A stretch of DNA of 64,000 nt, from the NCBI GenBank assembly GCA_936941155.1, contig CAKZJE010000045.1:1-64000 (forward strand). Direction: 5' to 3'. Shown here one piece after another: positions 43,801 through 51,867 of this stretch (positions are counted from its first letter, which is position 1; each line of letters starts with the position of its first letter). The position numbers were made by a program, and so were the translations under genes. The DNA comes from an uncultured Methylomonas sp. (GTDB lineage Bacteria; Pseudomonadota; Gammaproteobacteria; Methylococcales; Methylomonadaceae). The notes under the pieces were generated by a model that made no database searches, was not told the DNA's origin, and worked only from the letters and a program-made list of their open reading frames with translations.

Positions 43801-45681
43801 TTTAATATCAAAAAAATAACCTATAAAAACCAGCCGCATATTTCTTATCGTGTGCAAATTACAGGACGTGAGGATTTTTTAAAGTTTCATCAAATAATTA
43901 CGCCGTTTTTAAGCCTAGATAAAGCGCGAAAAGCACAGCTTTGTTATGAACGTGTTAGCGTTAAACTAAAAAATCAATCCAAACATCAATTGCCTTGTGC
44001 AGTCACTCATTTAATTGCCGAATCAAAACAAGTGAGTGGTATGACATGGGCAGAAATTGATGCAGCAATGGCAATGCCAAAAGGCACAATGTCGAGTGGC
44101 TTGAATTTTAAAACGCCACGCCGTGAATTATCACGTCACCGAGTTCATTATTTTTCCCAAGCATTGAGCGATTCAAAATTAAAAGCCATTGCAGATTCGG
44201 AAGTCTTTTGGGATAAGATTGTTAGCATTGAATATATTGGTGAAGAAAATGTTTTTGATTTAACTATTCCAGAGACACATAACTTTATTGCCAATGATTT
44301 TATTGCCCATAATTGCATGGGCAAAAAGAAACCCGATGAAATGGCAAAAGAGCGCGATAAATTTTTATCTGGCTCAATCCAAAATCAAATTGATGAAAAA
44401 GTCGCGAATTATATTTTCGATTTGATGGAGAAATTCGCGGGGTATGGTTTTAATAAAAGTCACTCTGCTGCTTATGCTTTAGTCGCCTATCAAACCGCGT
44501 GGCTAAAAGCCCATTATCCGGCGGAATTTATGGCAGCTGTTTTGTCTGCCGATATGGATAACACCGATAAAATTGTGGTGCTGGTGGAAGAGTGTCGGCA
44601 AATGAAACTCACGGTTTGCCCGCCTAACGTCAACCTTTCTGAGCATCAATTTACCGTAAACAAAGTCGGGCAAATTGTGTATGGACTAGGCGCGATTAAA
44701 GGCGCGGGGCAATCGGCTTTGGATGATTTGCTGGCGGAACGGCGCGAAAACGGTGATTTTTCCAGTTTTTATGATTTGTGCAAACGCACGGTGAATCGCA
44801 AAGTCAATCGCCGCGTGATGGAATCGCTGATTAAATCCGGCGCGTTTGATAGTTTAGATGACAATCCAGCGAAATTGTTTGCGCAATTACCCGAAGCGTT
44901 GCGGATGGCGGAACAATACGGCAAATCCGCTGCGACTGGGCAAAATGATTTTTTTGGCATGATGGATGAAGAAGCCGAAACCGCTGATCCGGTGTTTGAA
45001 ATCACTCACGTTGAACCCTGGACAATGCGTGAACGGCTGGAAGCTGAAAAAATCACCTTAGGTTTGTATTTAACCGGACATCCGATAGATCAATATGAGC
45101 AGGAATTAAAAAACTTCACTTCGGGAAAAATTGCCAAGTTGATTGAAGATGCGGATAAAACACGCGGCAAAATGGAAGTGAAAATCGCAGGTTTTATTGT
45201 CGATATGAAATTGCAAGCCGATAAAGGTCGCTGCTTTGCGATGTTGGATGACAGAAGTGAACGCTTAGATGTGGCAATTTTCAGTGAAGTTTATGAGCAA
45301 TCTCGCCATCTTTTGTCTAAAGATAATTTGTTGATTGTGGAAGGCACGTTGGAAAAAAATAGTTTTTCTGGTGCATTGCGGATGACAGCAAAAAAACTGT
45401 ATGGCATTGAGCAAGCGCGGGCAACGTTTGCGAATGGTTTATTTTTTGAATGGTCTGTGCAGCATAATTCGTGTTCAACCTTGGAGTTTATGCAAACCTT
45501 GCGAGAAATTCTAGTGCCGTTTCGGGGGGGAGAATGCCGCTTAATTATGCGCTATGTGTCCGCGAATGCAGTGGCAAATTTGGTGTTAGGGGATGAATGG
45601 AAAGTGCATGTTAGCGATGAATTGTTAGTGCGTTTGCAACGGTTTTCAGCCATTTCGGGTATGGAAGTAAAATATAAATAA
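40900..45681 (+). CDS. dnaE: DNA polymerase III alpha subunit with an in-frame intein
   Basis: Replicative polymerase. 1593 residues as encoded, 1161 after removal of a 432-residue intein, the normal DnaE length. The PHP domain opens with FIHLRLHSEFSLVDGI. The polymerase carboxylates lie in PDFDIDFCMDRR, preceded by GPGRGSGAGSLVAYVL. The intein interrupts GGADMLRR / CMGKKKPDEM, a conserved finger-region block, so the protein cannot work without splicing. The end carries an OB domain (about MEVKIAGFIVDMKLQADKG) and a tail domain. In many gammaproteobacteria dnaE follows rnhB; here it is 31.6 kb away. Confidence 0.97.
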   Translation: MQPSFIHLRLHSEFSLVDGIVKIKPLVKRLTELNMPAVAITEQGNLFSLVKFYKATLGAGIKAIAGSDVYIFNPEDPSNPYHLTLLVNNKVGYVSLTELISKAYQEGQHLGIPILKAEWIEENHVGLIALSGAMQGEVGRALIAGKPAIAVEKAQKWASVFKDSFYLEIQRVGKLDEERYIHAAIQLAIDLDLPVVATNDVRFLDKKDFAAHEVRVCINQGRVLDDSRRPKNYTEQQYLRSSEEMQALFADIPEALANTVEIAKRCNLQLTLGENYLPDFPVPEGITLEQHFRQASKQGLEERLIEHPPIGKGTFAENRIAYDQRLEIELNVICQMGFPGYFMIVADFIQWAKNHAIPVGPGRGSGAGSLVAYVLKITDLDPLEFELLFERFLNPERVSMPDFDIDFCMDRRDEVIDYVARRYGRNRVSQIITYGSMAAKAVIRDVGRVLNHGYGFVDRLAKLIPFEIGMTLDKALKDSSELRGLYESDDEVKNLINMALSLEGVVRNAGKHAGGVVISPTKLTDFSPLYCDEAGNNLVTQFDKDDVEAVGLVKFDFLGLRTLTIIDWALQTINKKKRSQGKAEVDIAQIPRDDADSYKLLQNAQTTAVFQLESRGMKELISRLKPDCFDDIIALVALYRPGPLESGMVDDYVKVKHGQQAAEYAHPLLIPVLKPTNGVILYQEQVMQIAREMAGYTLGGADMLRRCLSGSTQVLDVASGQLVSLQEIADNPNYWLGRKVFSLDLNSQKIVTQPITAIYPNGVRQVWEITTKTHRKIRATADHLFYTIQGWQVLENFSVGDSIGLAKQLPIEHASSISDAQIKLTAYLIGDGHLSTKKPSHSYFCNSDDDLIADFNQCAVELFGKPAPLDYQYHPNKKTVTYARIGFITEFNQWIDSHIKRAHSNDKEIPAWVYQLSAKQLALFLGILWSTDGSFDTGIGHTDYTSTSRLLIEQLQHLLLRLGIVGLFNIKKITYKNQPHISYRVQITGREDFLKFHQIITPFLSLDKARKAQLCYERVSVKLKNQSKHQLPCAVTHLIAESKQVSGMTWAEIDAAMAMPKGTMSSGLNFKTPRRELSRHRVHYFSQALSDSKLKAIADSEVFWDKIVSIEYIGEENVFDLTIPETHNFIANDFIAHNCMGKKKPDEMAKERDKFLSGSIQNQIDEKVANYIFDLMEKFAGYGFNKSHSAAYALVAYQTAWLKAHYPAEFMAAVLSADMDNTDKIVVLVEECRQMKLTVCPPNVNLSEHQFTVNKVGQIVYGLGAIKGAGQSALDDLLAERRENGDFSSFYDLCKRTVNRKVNRRVMESLIKSGAFDSLDDNPAKLFAQLPEALRMAEQYGKSAATGQNDFFGMMDEEAETADPVFEITHVEPWTMRERLEAEKITLGLYLTGHPIDQYEQELKNFTSGKIAKLIEDADKTRGKMEVKIAGFIVDMKLQADKGRCFAMLDDRSERLDVAIFSEVYEQSRHLLSKDNLLIVEGTLEKNSFSGALRMTAKKLYGIEQARATFANGLFFEWSVQHNSCSTLEFMQTLREILVPFRGGECRLIMRYVSANAVANLVLGDEWKVHVSDELLVRLQRFSAISGMEVKYK
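43018..44313 (+). mobile_element. DnaE intein with LAGLIDADG homing endonuclease
   Basis: 432 residues from Cys1 (CLSGSTQVLD) to the terminal His-Asn (NFIANDFIAHN), followed by Cys+1 of the extein. Block B is RATADHLF (T74-x-x-H77). Blocks C and E, the two dodecapeptides of a LAGLIDADG endonuclease, are LIGDGHL (122-128) and LWSTDGSF (222-229), each with its acidic residue, so homing may still be active. Block F is DKIVSIEYIGEENVFDLT. Codon use is more A/T-ending than in the exteins, consistent with horizontal arrival. Class 1 splicing is expected. Confidence 0.96.
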
Positions 45682-45801
45682 TTCGGTCAATAATCACTTC
45701 CCTGAGTTTTTATGATGACTTCTGTATGGGCGATTTTAATCGCCCAAGGCGAATGAATTTCCGCCACATCATTCGAAAATACGTTACTGCGAAATTTTTC
45801 A

Positions 45802-45819
45802 AGACGACCGGTCGTTTTT
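45802..45819. repeat. GACGAC-GTCGTC palindrome, copy 4
   Basis: AAGACGACCGGTCGTTTT within GAAATTTTTC and AAAAATTTC outer arms. Centre CCGG in place of CCAG. Confidence 0.75.
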
Positions 45820-45913
45820 AAAAATTTCAGCGATTTTCCTATTTTTTGTGCTCAAATAAACCTCTTTCATCCTCTCACAACGCTAACACTTTTTATAAAA
45901 TCCTCGCATTTAA

Positions 45914-46115
45914 TGAAACATCTGAAATCCCTCACCCTATTTTTCAGCCTGTTTCGCTTTAAATACCCATTAATTCAACCTGTTTGCAGCAGCATCAAAA
46001 CACCGCGTATGGCCACGACAATCTGTTTCATTCCTTATTAGGTCTCATGGATGTCACAAGCAGCGTTTATAATTCTGAATTGGATATGTTTGCCGATTGC
46101 AAACTAAGTTCATAA
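45914..46115 (+). pseudogene. Relic of an EptA-like lipid A phosphoethanolamine transferase
   Basis: The frame from 45990 to the stop at 46113-46115 reads NTAYGHDNLFHSLLGLMDV then SVYNSELDMF, which matches the C-terminal end of EptA/CptA sulfatase-fold transferases (GHDNLFH...LGL.DV.TSVY). Just upstream, in another frame, MKHLKSLTLFFSLFRFKYPL resembles the start of such a protein. Nearly the whole middle is gone, so this is an internally deleted and frameshifted relic. Confidence 0.65.
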
Positions 46116-46141
46116 AAACTTTCAGGTATTAAACCTAACGA

Positions 46142-46432
46142 CGACTTCCAGTCCTCAAAGGCATAGGTATCTACACATCTTTAAACTAAAAAGTTATTTT
46201 ATATCAATACTATACATTGATATGTAAGCTGGGTTAGCTGCTTTTTTCGATAGAAAAAAGAGCGTAACCCAGCAGCGGGTGTTTTAAAACGCTGAATGCT
46301 GGGTTACGATTATTTCGCTGTCGCTCAAGAATCTAACCCAGCCTACAAATAATTCTTTATTATCAATAATTTTTAATAAAATTGATGTTAAAAACTTGTG
46401 TAGATACTTACGCCTCAAAGGACTGGAAGTCG
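46142..46432. mobile_element. MITE-like 291-bp nested inverted-repeat element
   Basis: Terminal arms of 36 bp: CGACTTCCAGTCCTC...TACACA at 46142-46177 and TGTGTAGATAC...GGAAGTCG at 46397-46432, imperfect only in the middle. Inside are four alternating GCTGGGTTA / TAACCCAGC blocks (46228, 46265, 46298, 46334) that can fold back on each other. No frame is long enough for a transposase, so movement would need one in trans. A single-ended relative (ACGACTTCCTGCCG, preceded by TTCAGGTAT) lies near 1133-1185. Confidence 0.7.
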
Positions 46433-46541
46433 TTTTATTGCACAAAACTTATCTTCAATTAATGATGTAGAATCGCGATTAATCGCAACTCTACGATAAG
46501 ATTAAGACAAAAACTTTCTTCCACTCACCCGCTAAAATTTT

Positions 46542-47192
46542 ATGGAACATTCACCCAACATTATTCAGATTTTATTGCACTTAAATGACTATCTAACCGC
46601 GATTTTGGCAGAATACGGCACGCAAACTTATGTCATTTTATTTTTAATTATTTTTTGCGAAACAGGCTTAGTGATTTTTCCTTTTTTGCCGGGCGACTCG
46701 TTGCTGTTTGCCGTAGGCGCACTAACAGCCAGCACCGGTGAACTTGATATTACGATTTTAATTCCGCTCTTGATTACTGCCGCTTTGTTAGGCGATAACG
46801 TGAATTATTTTGTGGGAAAGTTTTTAGGCACGCAAATAAAAGCACGGCAACGGATTGGTTTTTTAAAACATGAATATATTGAGCATACCGAAGCTTATTA
46901 TGACAAGTACGGCGGCAGAACCGTGATTATGGCACGTTTTATTCCACTAATCCGCACAGTTGCACCGTTTGTCGCTGGAGCTGGAGCAATGAAATATCCG
47001 CGCTTTATTGGCTTTTGCATCAGTGGCGCATTGTTGTGGGTAGGTGGTTTACTGATGTTAGGCTATCAGTTTGGCAATATGGAAATAATGAAGAAAAATT
47101 TTGAGTTAGTGATTTTAGCGATTACAGTGCTATCCATTGCGCCGCTGGTTTATCAACTTTGGCAAACTTTGCGAGCTAGAAAAATTCTGTAA
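46542..47192 (+). CDS. DedA-family membrane protein
   Basis: 216 residues, five or six membrane segments. Family marks: FCETGLVIFPFLPGDSLLF, a GDNVNYFVGKFLG loop, FLKHEYIEHTEAYYDKYGG and the Arg motif RFIPLIRTVAPFVAGAGAM. DedA proteins support membrane homeostasis and lipid carrier recycling (undecaprenyl-phosphate flipping has been shown for relatives). It stands alone between repeat clusters. Confidence 0.92.
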   Translation: MEHSPNIIQILLHLNDYLTAILAEYGTQTYVILFLIIFCETGLVIFPFLPGDSLLFAVGALTASTGELDITILIPLLITAALLGDNVNYFVGKFLGTQIKARQRIGFLKHEYIEHTEAYYDKYGGRTVIMARFIPLIRTVAPFVAGAGAMKYPRFIGFCISGALLWVGGLLMLGYQFGNMEIMKKNFELVILAITVLSIAPLVYQLWQTLRARKIL

Positions 47193-47513
47193 GGAGCACT
47201 AAACCGTTTGCAGGTTATGGAATCGCCGCCATTAAGTAGGTGCGAATTCATTCGCACTGTGCGGATAAATCCGCACCTACATTAAATGAGTAAATAATCG
47301 TTTTTTTCATTGAGATATTTGTAGGGCGGGCACGCTTTTTTGCCCACCCTACGAAACAAATCTTTGATTAATAATAACTTTCTCCTAAATAAATGGCGGT
47401 AGGTTCGGATTTATCCGAACAATGCGAATAAATTCGCACCTACTTTAATCACCGTGAGATTATGAAGTGCTTAGATTAAAAAAATAATAAATGCCGCCGC
47501 TTGCTAAAAAATT
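47193..47513. repeat. Cluster of three hairpin repeats
   Basis: 321 bases with GTAGGTGCGAATTCATTCGC (47236-47280), GTAGGGCGGGCACGC with its complement (47321-47352), and an inverted relative of the first (47399-47443). The outer two make a 208-bp inverted pair. No gene was seen apart from the promoter of the next one. Confidence 0.75.
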
Positions 47514-50500
47514 ATGGCTAAACATCTTACCCCTCTTAAAATTGCTTTACTGTATGTCGCTTTTTCAGCGTTATGGGTAGTCGCGTTTGATTATTTATTG
47601 GCTTTTAATCTTGATAACACGGTTTTGCAATCGCAATTGACGTTGGGAAAAGAATGGGGTTTTATCATCCTCAGCACTGGTTTGCTGTATTTATTACTCC
47701 AAAGTTGGCATAAAAACCTTCTGGCAGCGCAAGCCAACCGACATAACGCTCTGAATCTTACACAAGCATTGACCGACGCTGCACCTGATGCGGTGATTAG
47801 TTTTGACCCAGCCGGCAAAATTCTGACATGGAATCGGCAAGCAGAAATTATTTTTGGCTATTCATTAGCTCAAGTCATAGGCTGTGAAATCACAGAGCTG
47901 ATTTTTCCGCCTTCTTATCGCGACATTCATCGCGCCGGAATTGCAGAATTTATCGAATCGGGCAAACAAACGATTCTCGGCAAGCATTTAGAAATTATCG
48001 GCATAAATCAAAACGGCAAAGAGTTTCCAATTGAATTAACCCTCCTCTCCCTCACCGAACACAACCAGCCTTTTTTTGTTGCCACTATCCGCGACATCAG
48101 CATCTGCAAAAAAATAGAATCTGAATTGCGCCACAATGAATTTGTGTTTCGCACCTTTGTCAGCATGTCCAGCCAATCCATCTGGCGTTATCAAGTGGAT
48201 AATACACCGACAAACCGCATTCATTTAGTAAACCCCTCATGGTGGTATGAATTTACCGGACAAACTGAACAAGAACACACCGCAAACAATGGCATGGGCT
48301 GGTTAAGTGCCGTACATGAAGAAGATCGCCGGATTGCAGAGCGCACTTGCTCACATATTTTACTTTCGACCGAGCCCATTACGGCAGAATATCGGGTGCG
48401 CCGTCAAGATGGAAACTGGCGGTGGTTGCAAGTTCAAGGCGTTCCCATTCAAAACCAACAAACGTTAATTACCGAATGGATTGGCACAATCACCGACATC
48501 ACCGAGCGCAAAATTGCCGAACAGCAATTGGTGGAAAGTGAGTTTAAGCTGGCAACCATCATGGAAAACGTCAATGCTTATATTTATCTGAAAGATTGCC
48601 AAGGACGCTATACCTTTGTCAATCGCTTGTGCTTAGAGTTGTGGGAATTGCCGATAGAAGAAGTGATAGGACTCACAGACGCTGATTTATTTGAGCCAAA
48701 TCTTGCCGCAGTGATTCAAGAGCATGACCGCATCGTGCTTTTGCATGGCAAAGCAGTTTCCTATGACGAGGAAGGGATAACCCTCAAATCACATAAAGTA
48801 GGTCAATACTTTGCTACCAAAATTCCAATGCGTGATACAAACGGCACTATTTATGGACTTTGCGGCATTTCTACCGACATCACAGAACATAAAAAACAAG
48901 ATGCTATCATTTACGCAAGCCAAGCCAAATTAAAAGCCGCTCTCGACAGCATGAGCGATGCCGTGTTTATTTCTGATACGGAGGGGCATTTCATAGAATT
49001 TAATGAAGCTTTCGCCACCTTCCACAAGTTTAAAAATAAAGCGGAATGTCCCAAAATACTGGCTTACTATCCTAATTTCATTGAGGTTTACTCAAGCACT
49101 GGCGAATTTGTGCCGCTGGAGCAAAGAACTGTGCCTAGAGCTTTGCGAGGTGAAGAAGGTACAGGACTCGAATTCTTTTTAAAACGCATAGACACTGGCG
49201 AAACATGGATTGGCAGTTATAACTACGCGCCGATTCGCAATACTGATGGTGAGATTATCGGCTCAGTGGTCACAGCGCGTGATATTACGCAAAGCAAAAA
49301 AGCGGCAGAAGAGATTCTTTCCAGCAAGGCAAAATTAGAAGCCGCGCTTGATAGCATGAATAACGCCGTGTTTATTTCAGATTGTGAAGGACAACTTATT
49401 GAATTTAATGACGCTTTTGCAACGTTCCATAAATTCAAAAACAAAGAGGAATGCGCTACCACATTAGCTGAATATCCAACCATTTTTAATGTGCGTAACA
49501 TAAAGGGTGAACTTCTGCCCTTGCAACAATGGGCGATACCACGCGCACTACGCGGCGAAAAAGCCACCAACGTTGAGTTTATTTTGCAACGCAAAGATAC
49601 AAACGAATCGTGGATAGGCAGTTACAACTACGCGCCCATTCGTAACAGCAATGGCGCAATCGTAGGTTCAGTGGTCACAGCGCGTGATATTACTGAACAG
49701 AAAAATATAGAAAACGCGCTGATTGCCAGTGAAAAAGAATTTCGCTTACTTGCCGACTCAATGCCGCAAATTGTTTGGATTGCTAACATAAAAGGAGAGT
49801 GTTTTTATTTAAATCAACAATGGGTAGATTATACAGGGCTTAGTCTTGAAGAAAGTTATCGGAATAACTGGTACAAATGTATTCATCCTGATGACCAACA
49901 AGGGGCGTGGCAAGCTTGGCAACATGCGTTAAACAACAAAACCAGTTATTCATTTGAATGCCGGATATGTAGCCGTGATGGGGTTTATCGTTGGTGGTTA
50001 GATCGTGGCGTGCCAGTTTTCGATGAACACGGCAATGTTTATAAATGGTTTGGGACTTGCACAGATATTCACGACATCAAAGAAACTGAAAAAGCCTTGT
50101 ATGAAAAACAGCGGTTACTCGCAGATTCACAAGGCATTGCTCACGTTGGCAGCTGGGTGATAAATATCCTTGAAAAAACAGTCACTTGGAGTGAAGAAAC
50201 ATTTCGTCTTTATGGTCTGTCACCCTCCACAGATAAAACGCCTTCTCACAAGCAATTTCTTGAGTTACTCCATCCTGATGACGTTTTGCGAATGCAGGAT
50301 TGGTCAGCGGCTTGTCGGTCGGGCAAACAACCTGCCTCACTTGAGTTCCGTACTCGCCCCATTAACGGTGATTATCGTTGGTTGCTGGGCAACGCCATCT
50401 TAGAAACCGATAGCAATGGCAATCCCGTAAAAATCATTGGCACAGTACAAGACATCACAGCGCGTAAAAAAGCCGAAGAAACCATTTTTGACCTTGCCTA

Positions 50501-51806
50501 TTACGACCCGCTCACGCGCCTGCCTAATCGCCGCCTGATGTTGGATAGGTTACAACACACCTTAATTTCTCGCGCTCTCAAAAAACGACACGGTGCAATT
50601 TTATTTATCAATTTAGATAATTTTAGAACGCTAAACGAATCAAAAGGTCATGGTATGGGCGATTTGCTGTTGGTTGAGGTCACTCAGCATCTGCAAGAAA
50701 TTGTGCATAAAGATGATACGGTGGCTCGCATCGGTAGCGATGAGTTTGTGTTGGTGTTAGATGGTTTAAAAGAAGCAACCGACTTAGCTGCTTTACATGC
50801 AGAGTCTGTGGCTAAACGAGTGCTGGCAAGCATTAATCAGCCTTTTAATCTGCAAAACTATGAATATCGCTGCTCCGCTTGCATTGGCATCACCTTATTT
50901 TGTGGCAATGAACTTTCTGTGGATGAACTGATTAAACATGCCGATATTGCCATGCACCAAGCCAAACAAAATGGCAGCAACAGCATTTGTTTTTTTGATT
51001 CCACCGTGCAAGCCACACTGGAATATCGCGTGCAATTGGAAGCATGGATGCACAAAGCCCTGCATGAACAATATCAATTGTATTATCAAGTGCAAGTCAA
51101 TGAACAAGGCAAAGCCACAGGTGCGGAATCCTTAATCCGTTGGCTTCATCCAGAACACGGACTGATTTCCCCTGCCTCTTTTATTCCCTTGGCAGAAGAA
51201 ACAGGCTTAATTTTGCCGATTGGACAATGGGTTTTAGAAACCGCCTGCGCTCAGCTCAAAGTGTGGGAAGATAATCCACACACGCAAAATTTAGTCATTG
51301 CCGTGAATGTGAGTGCCAAACAATTTGGTCAACAAAGTTTTGTCGAGCAAGTGTTGGACATCTTAAAAGAAAGCGGAGCTAATCCAGACCGACTGAAATT
51401 GGAACTGACTGAAAGCATGTTAGTCAACAATGTGGATGATATTATTGAGAAAATGAACGCGCTGAAAAACACAGGAGTCAAATTTTCCTTGGATGATTTT
51501 GGCACAGGTTTTTCTTCTCTCACTTACTTAAAACGCTTACCGTTAAATCAATTAAAAATTGATCAATCCTTTGTCCGAGACGCGCTAACTAACTCCAATG
51601 ATGCTGCGATTATTCGCACTATTATCGCGCTGGGCGAAAGTCTTGAGATGGAAGTCATCGCTGAAGGTGTGGAAACAGAGCTGCAACGCGAGTTTCTCGC
51701 TGCACACGGTTGTCATAACTATCAAGGTTATTTATTCAGCAAACCGCTACCCGTGAAAGAATTTGAACAATTACTGCGCAAGTTAGAAGAAACAAATTTT
51801 ACTTAA
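47514..51806 (+). CDS. Seven-PAS GGDEF/EAL signalling protein with altered motifs
   Basis: 1430 residues. Two membrane segments (about 8-30, 48-64) are followed by roughly seven PAS/PAC domains (80-985), GGDEF (about 990-1150) and EAL (about 1165-1425). The fourth and fifth PAS domains are near duplicates (AALDSMSDAVFISD and AALDSMNNAVFISD; shared IGSYNYAPIRN). The cyclase motif reads RIGSDEF instead of GGDEF, and the EAL motif reads AESLIRW. LELTES, DDFGTGFSSL and LKIDQSFVRD remain intact, so phosphodiesterase activity is possible and cyclase activity less so; the GGDEF part may only bind GTP. It is the largest sensor in the window. Confidence 0.92.
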   Translation: MAKHLTPLKIALLYVAFSALWVVAFDYLLAFNLDNTVLQSQLTLGKEWGFIILSTGLLYLLLQSWHKNLLAAQANRHNALNLTQALTDAAPDAVISFDPAGKILTWNRQAEIIFGYSLAQVIGCEITELIFPPSYRDIHRAGIAEFIESGKQTILGKHLEIIGINQNGKEFPIELTLLSLTEHNQPFFVATIRDISICKKIESELRHNEFVFRTFVSMSSQSIWRYQVDNTPTNRIHLVNPSWWYEFTGQTEQEHTANNGMGWLSAVHEEDRRIAERTCSHILLSTEPITAEYRVRRQDGNWRWLQVQGVPIQNQQTLITEWIGTITDITERKIAEQQLVESEFKLATIMENVNAYIYLKDCQGRYTFVNRLCLELWELPIEEVIGLTDADLFEPNLAAVIQEHDRIVLLHGKAVSYDEEGITLKSHKVGQYFATKIPMRDTNGTIYGLCGISTDITEHKKQDAIIYASQAKLKAALDSMSDAVFISDTEGHFIEFNEAFATFHKFKNKAECPKILAYYPNFIEVYSSTGEFVPLEQRTVPRALRGEEGTGLEFFLKRIDTGETWIGSYNYAPIRNTDGEIIGSVVTARDITQSKKAAEEILSSKAKLEAALDSMNNAVFISDCEGQLIEFNDAFATFHKFKNKEECATTLAEYPTIFNVRNIKGELLPLQQWAIPRALRGEKATNVEFILQRKDTNESWIGSYNYAPIRNSNGAIVGSVVTARDITEQKNIENALIASEKEFRLLADSMPQIVWIANIKGECFYLNQQWVDYTGLSLEESYRNNWYKCIHPDDQQGAWQAWQHALNNKTSYSFECRICSRDGVYRWWLDRGVPVFDEHGNVYKWFGTCTDIHDIKETEKALYEKQRLLADSQGIAHVGSWVINILEKTVTWSEETFRLYGLSPSTDKTPSHKQFLELLHPDDVLRMQDWSAACRSGKQPASLEFRTRPINGDYRWLLGNAILETDSNGNPVKIIGTVQDITARKKAEETIFDLAYYDPLTRLPNRRLMLDRLQHTLISRALKKRHGAILFINLDNFRTLNESKGHGMGDLLLVEVTQHLQEIVHKDDTVARIGSDEFVLVLDGLKEATDLAALHAESVAKRVLASINQPFNLQNYEYRCSACIGITLFCGNELSVDELIKHADIAMHQAKQNGSNSICFFDSTVQATLEYRVQLEAWMHKALHEQYQLYYQVQVNEQGKATGAESLIRWLHPEHGLISPASFIPLAEETGLILPIGQWVLETACAQLKVWEDNPHTQNLVIAVNVSAKQFGQQSFVEQVLDILKESGANPDRLKLELTESMLVNNVDDIIEKMNALKNTGVKFSLDDFGTGFSSLTYLKRLPLNQLKIDQSFVRDALTNSNDAAIIRTIIALGESLEMEVIAEGVETELQREFLAAHGCHNYQGYLFSKPLPVKEFEQLLRKLEETNFT

Positions 51807-51867
51807 TCATTAAACTCAACCACAGAACGTGGAATAATAGCTCTTTCCATCAACTGTTGAGAAAATC

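Larger units (their letters stand above)
45682..46541. other. 860-bp intergenic region: palindrome, gene relic and MITE-like element
   Basis: From left: a GACGACC palindrome (45802-45819), a phosphoethanolamine-transferase relic (45914-46115), and a 291-bp inverted-repeat element (46142-46432). No intact gene. Confidence 0.7.
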
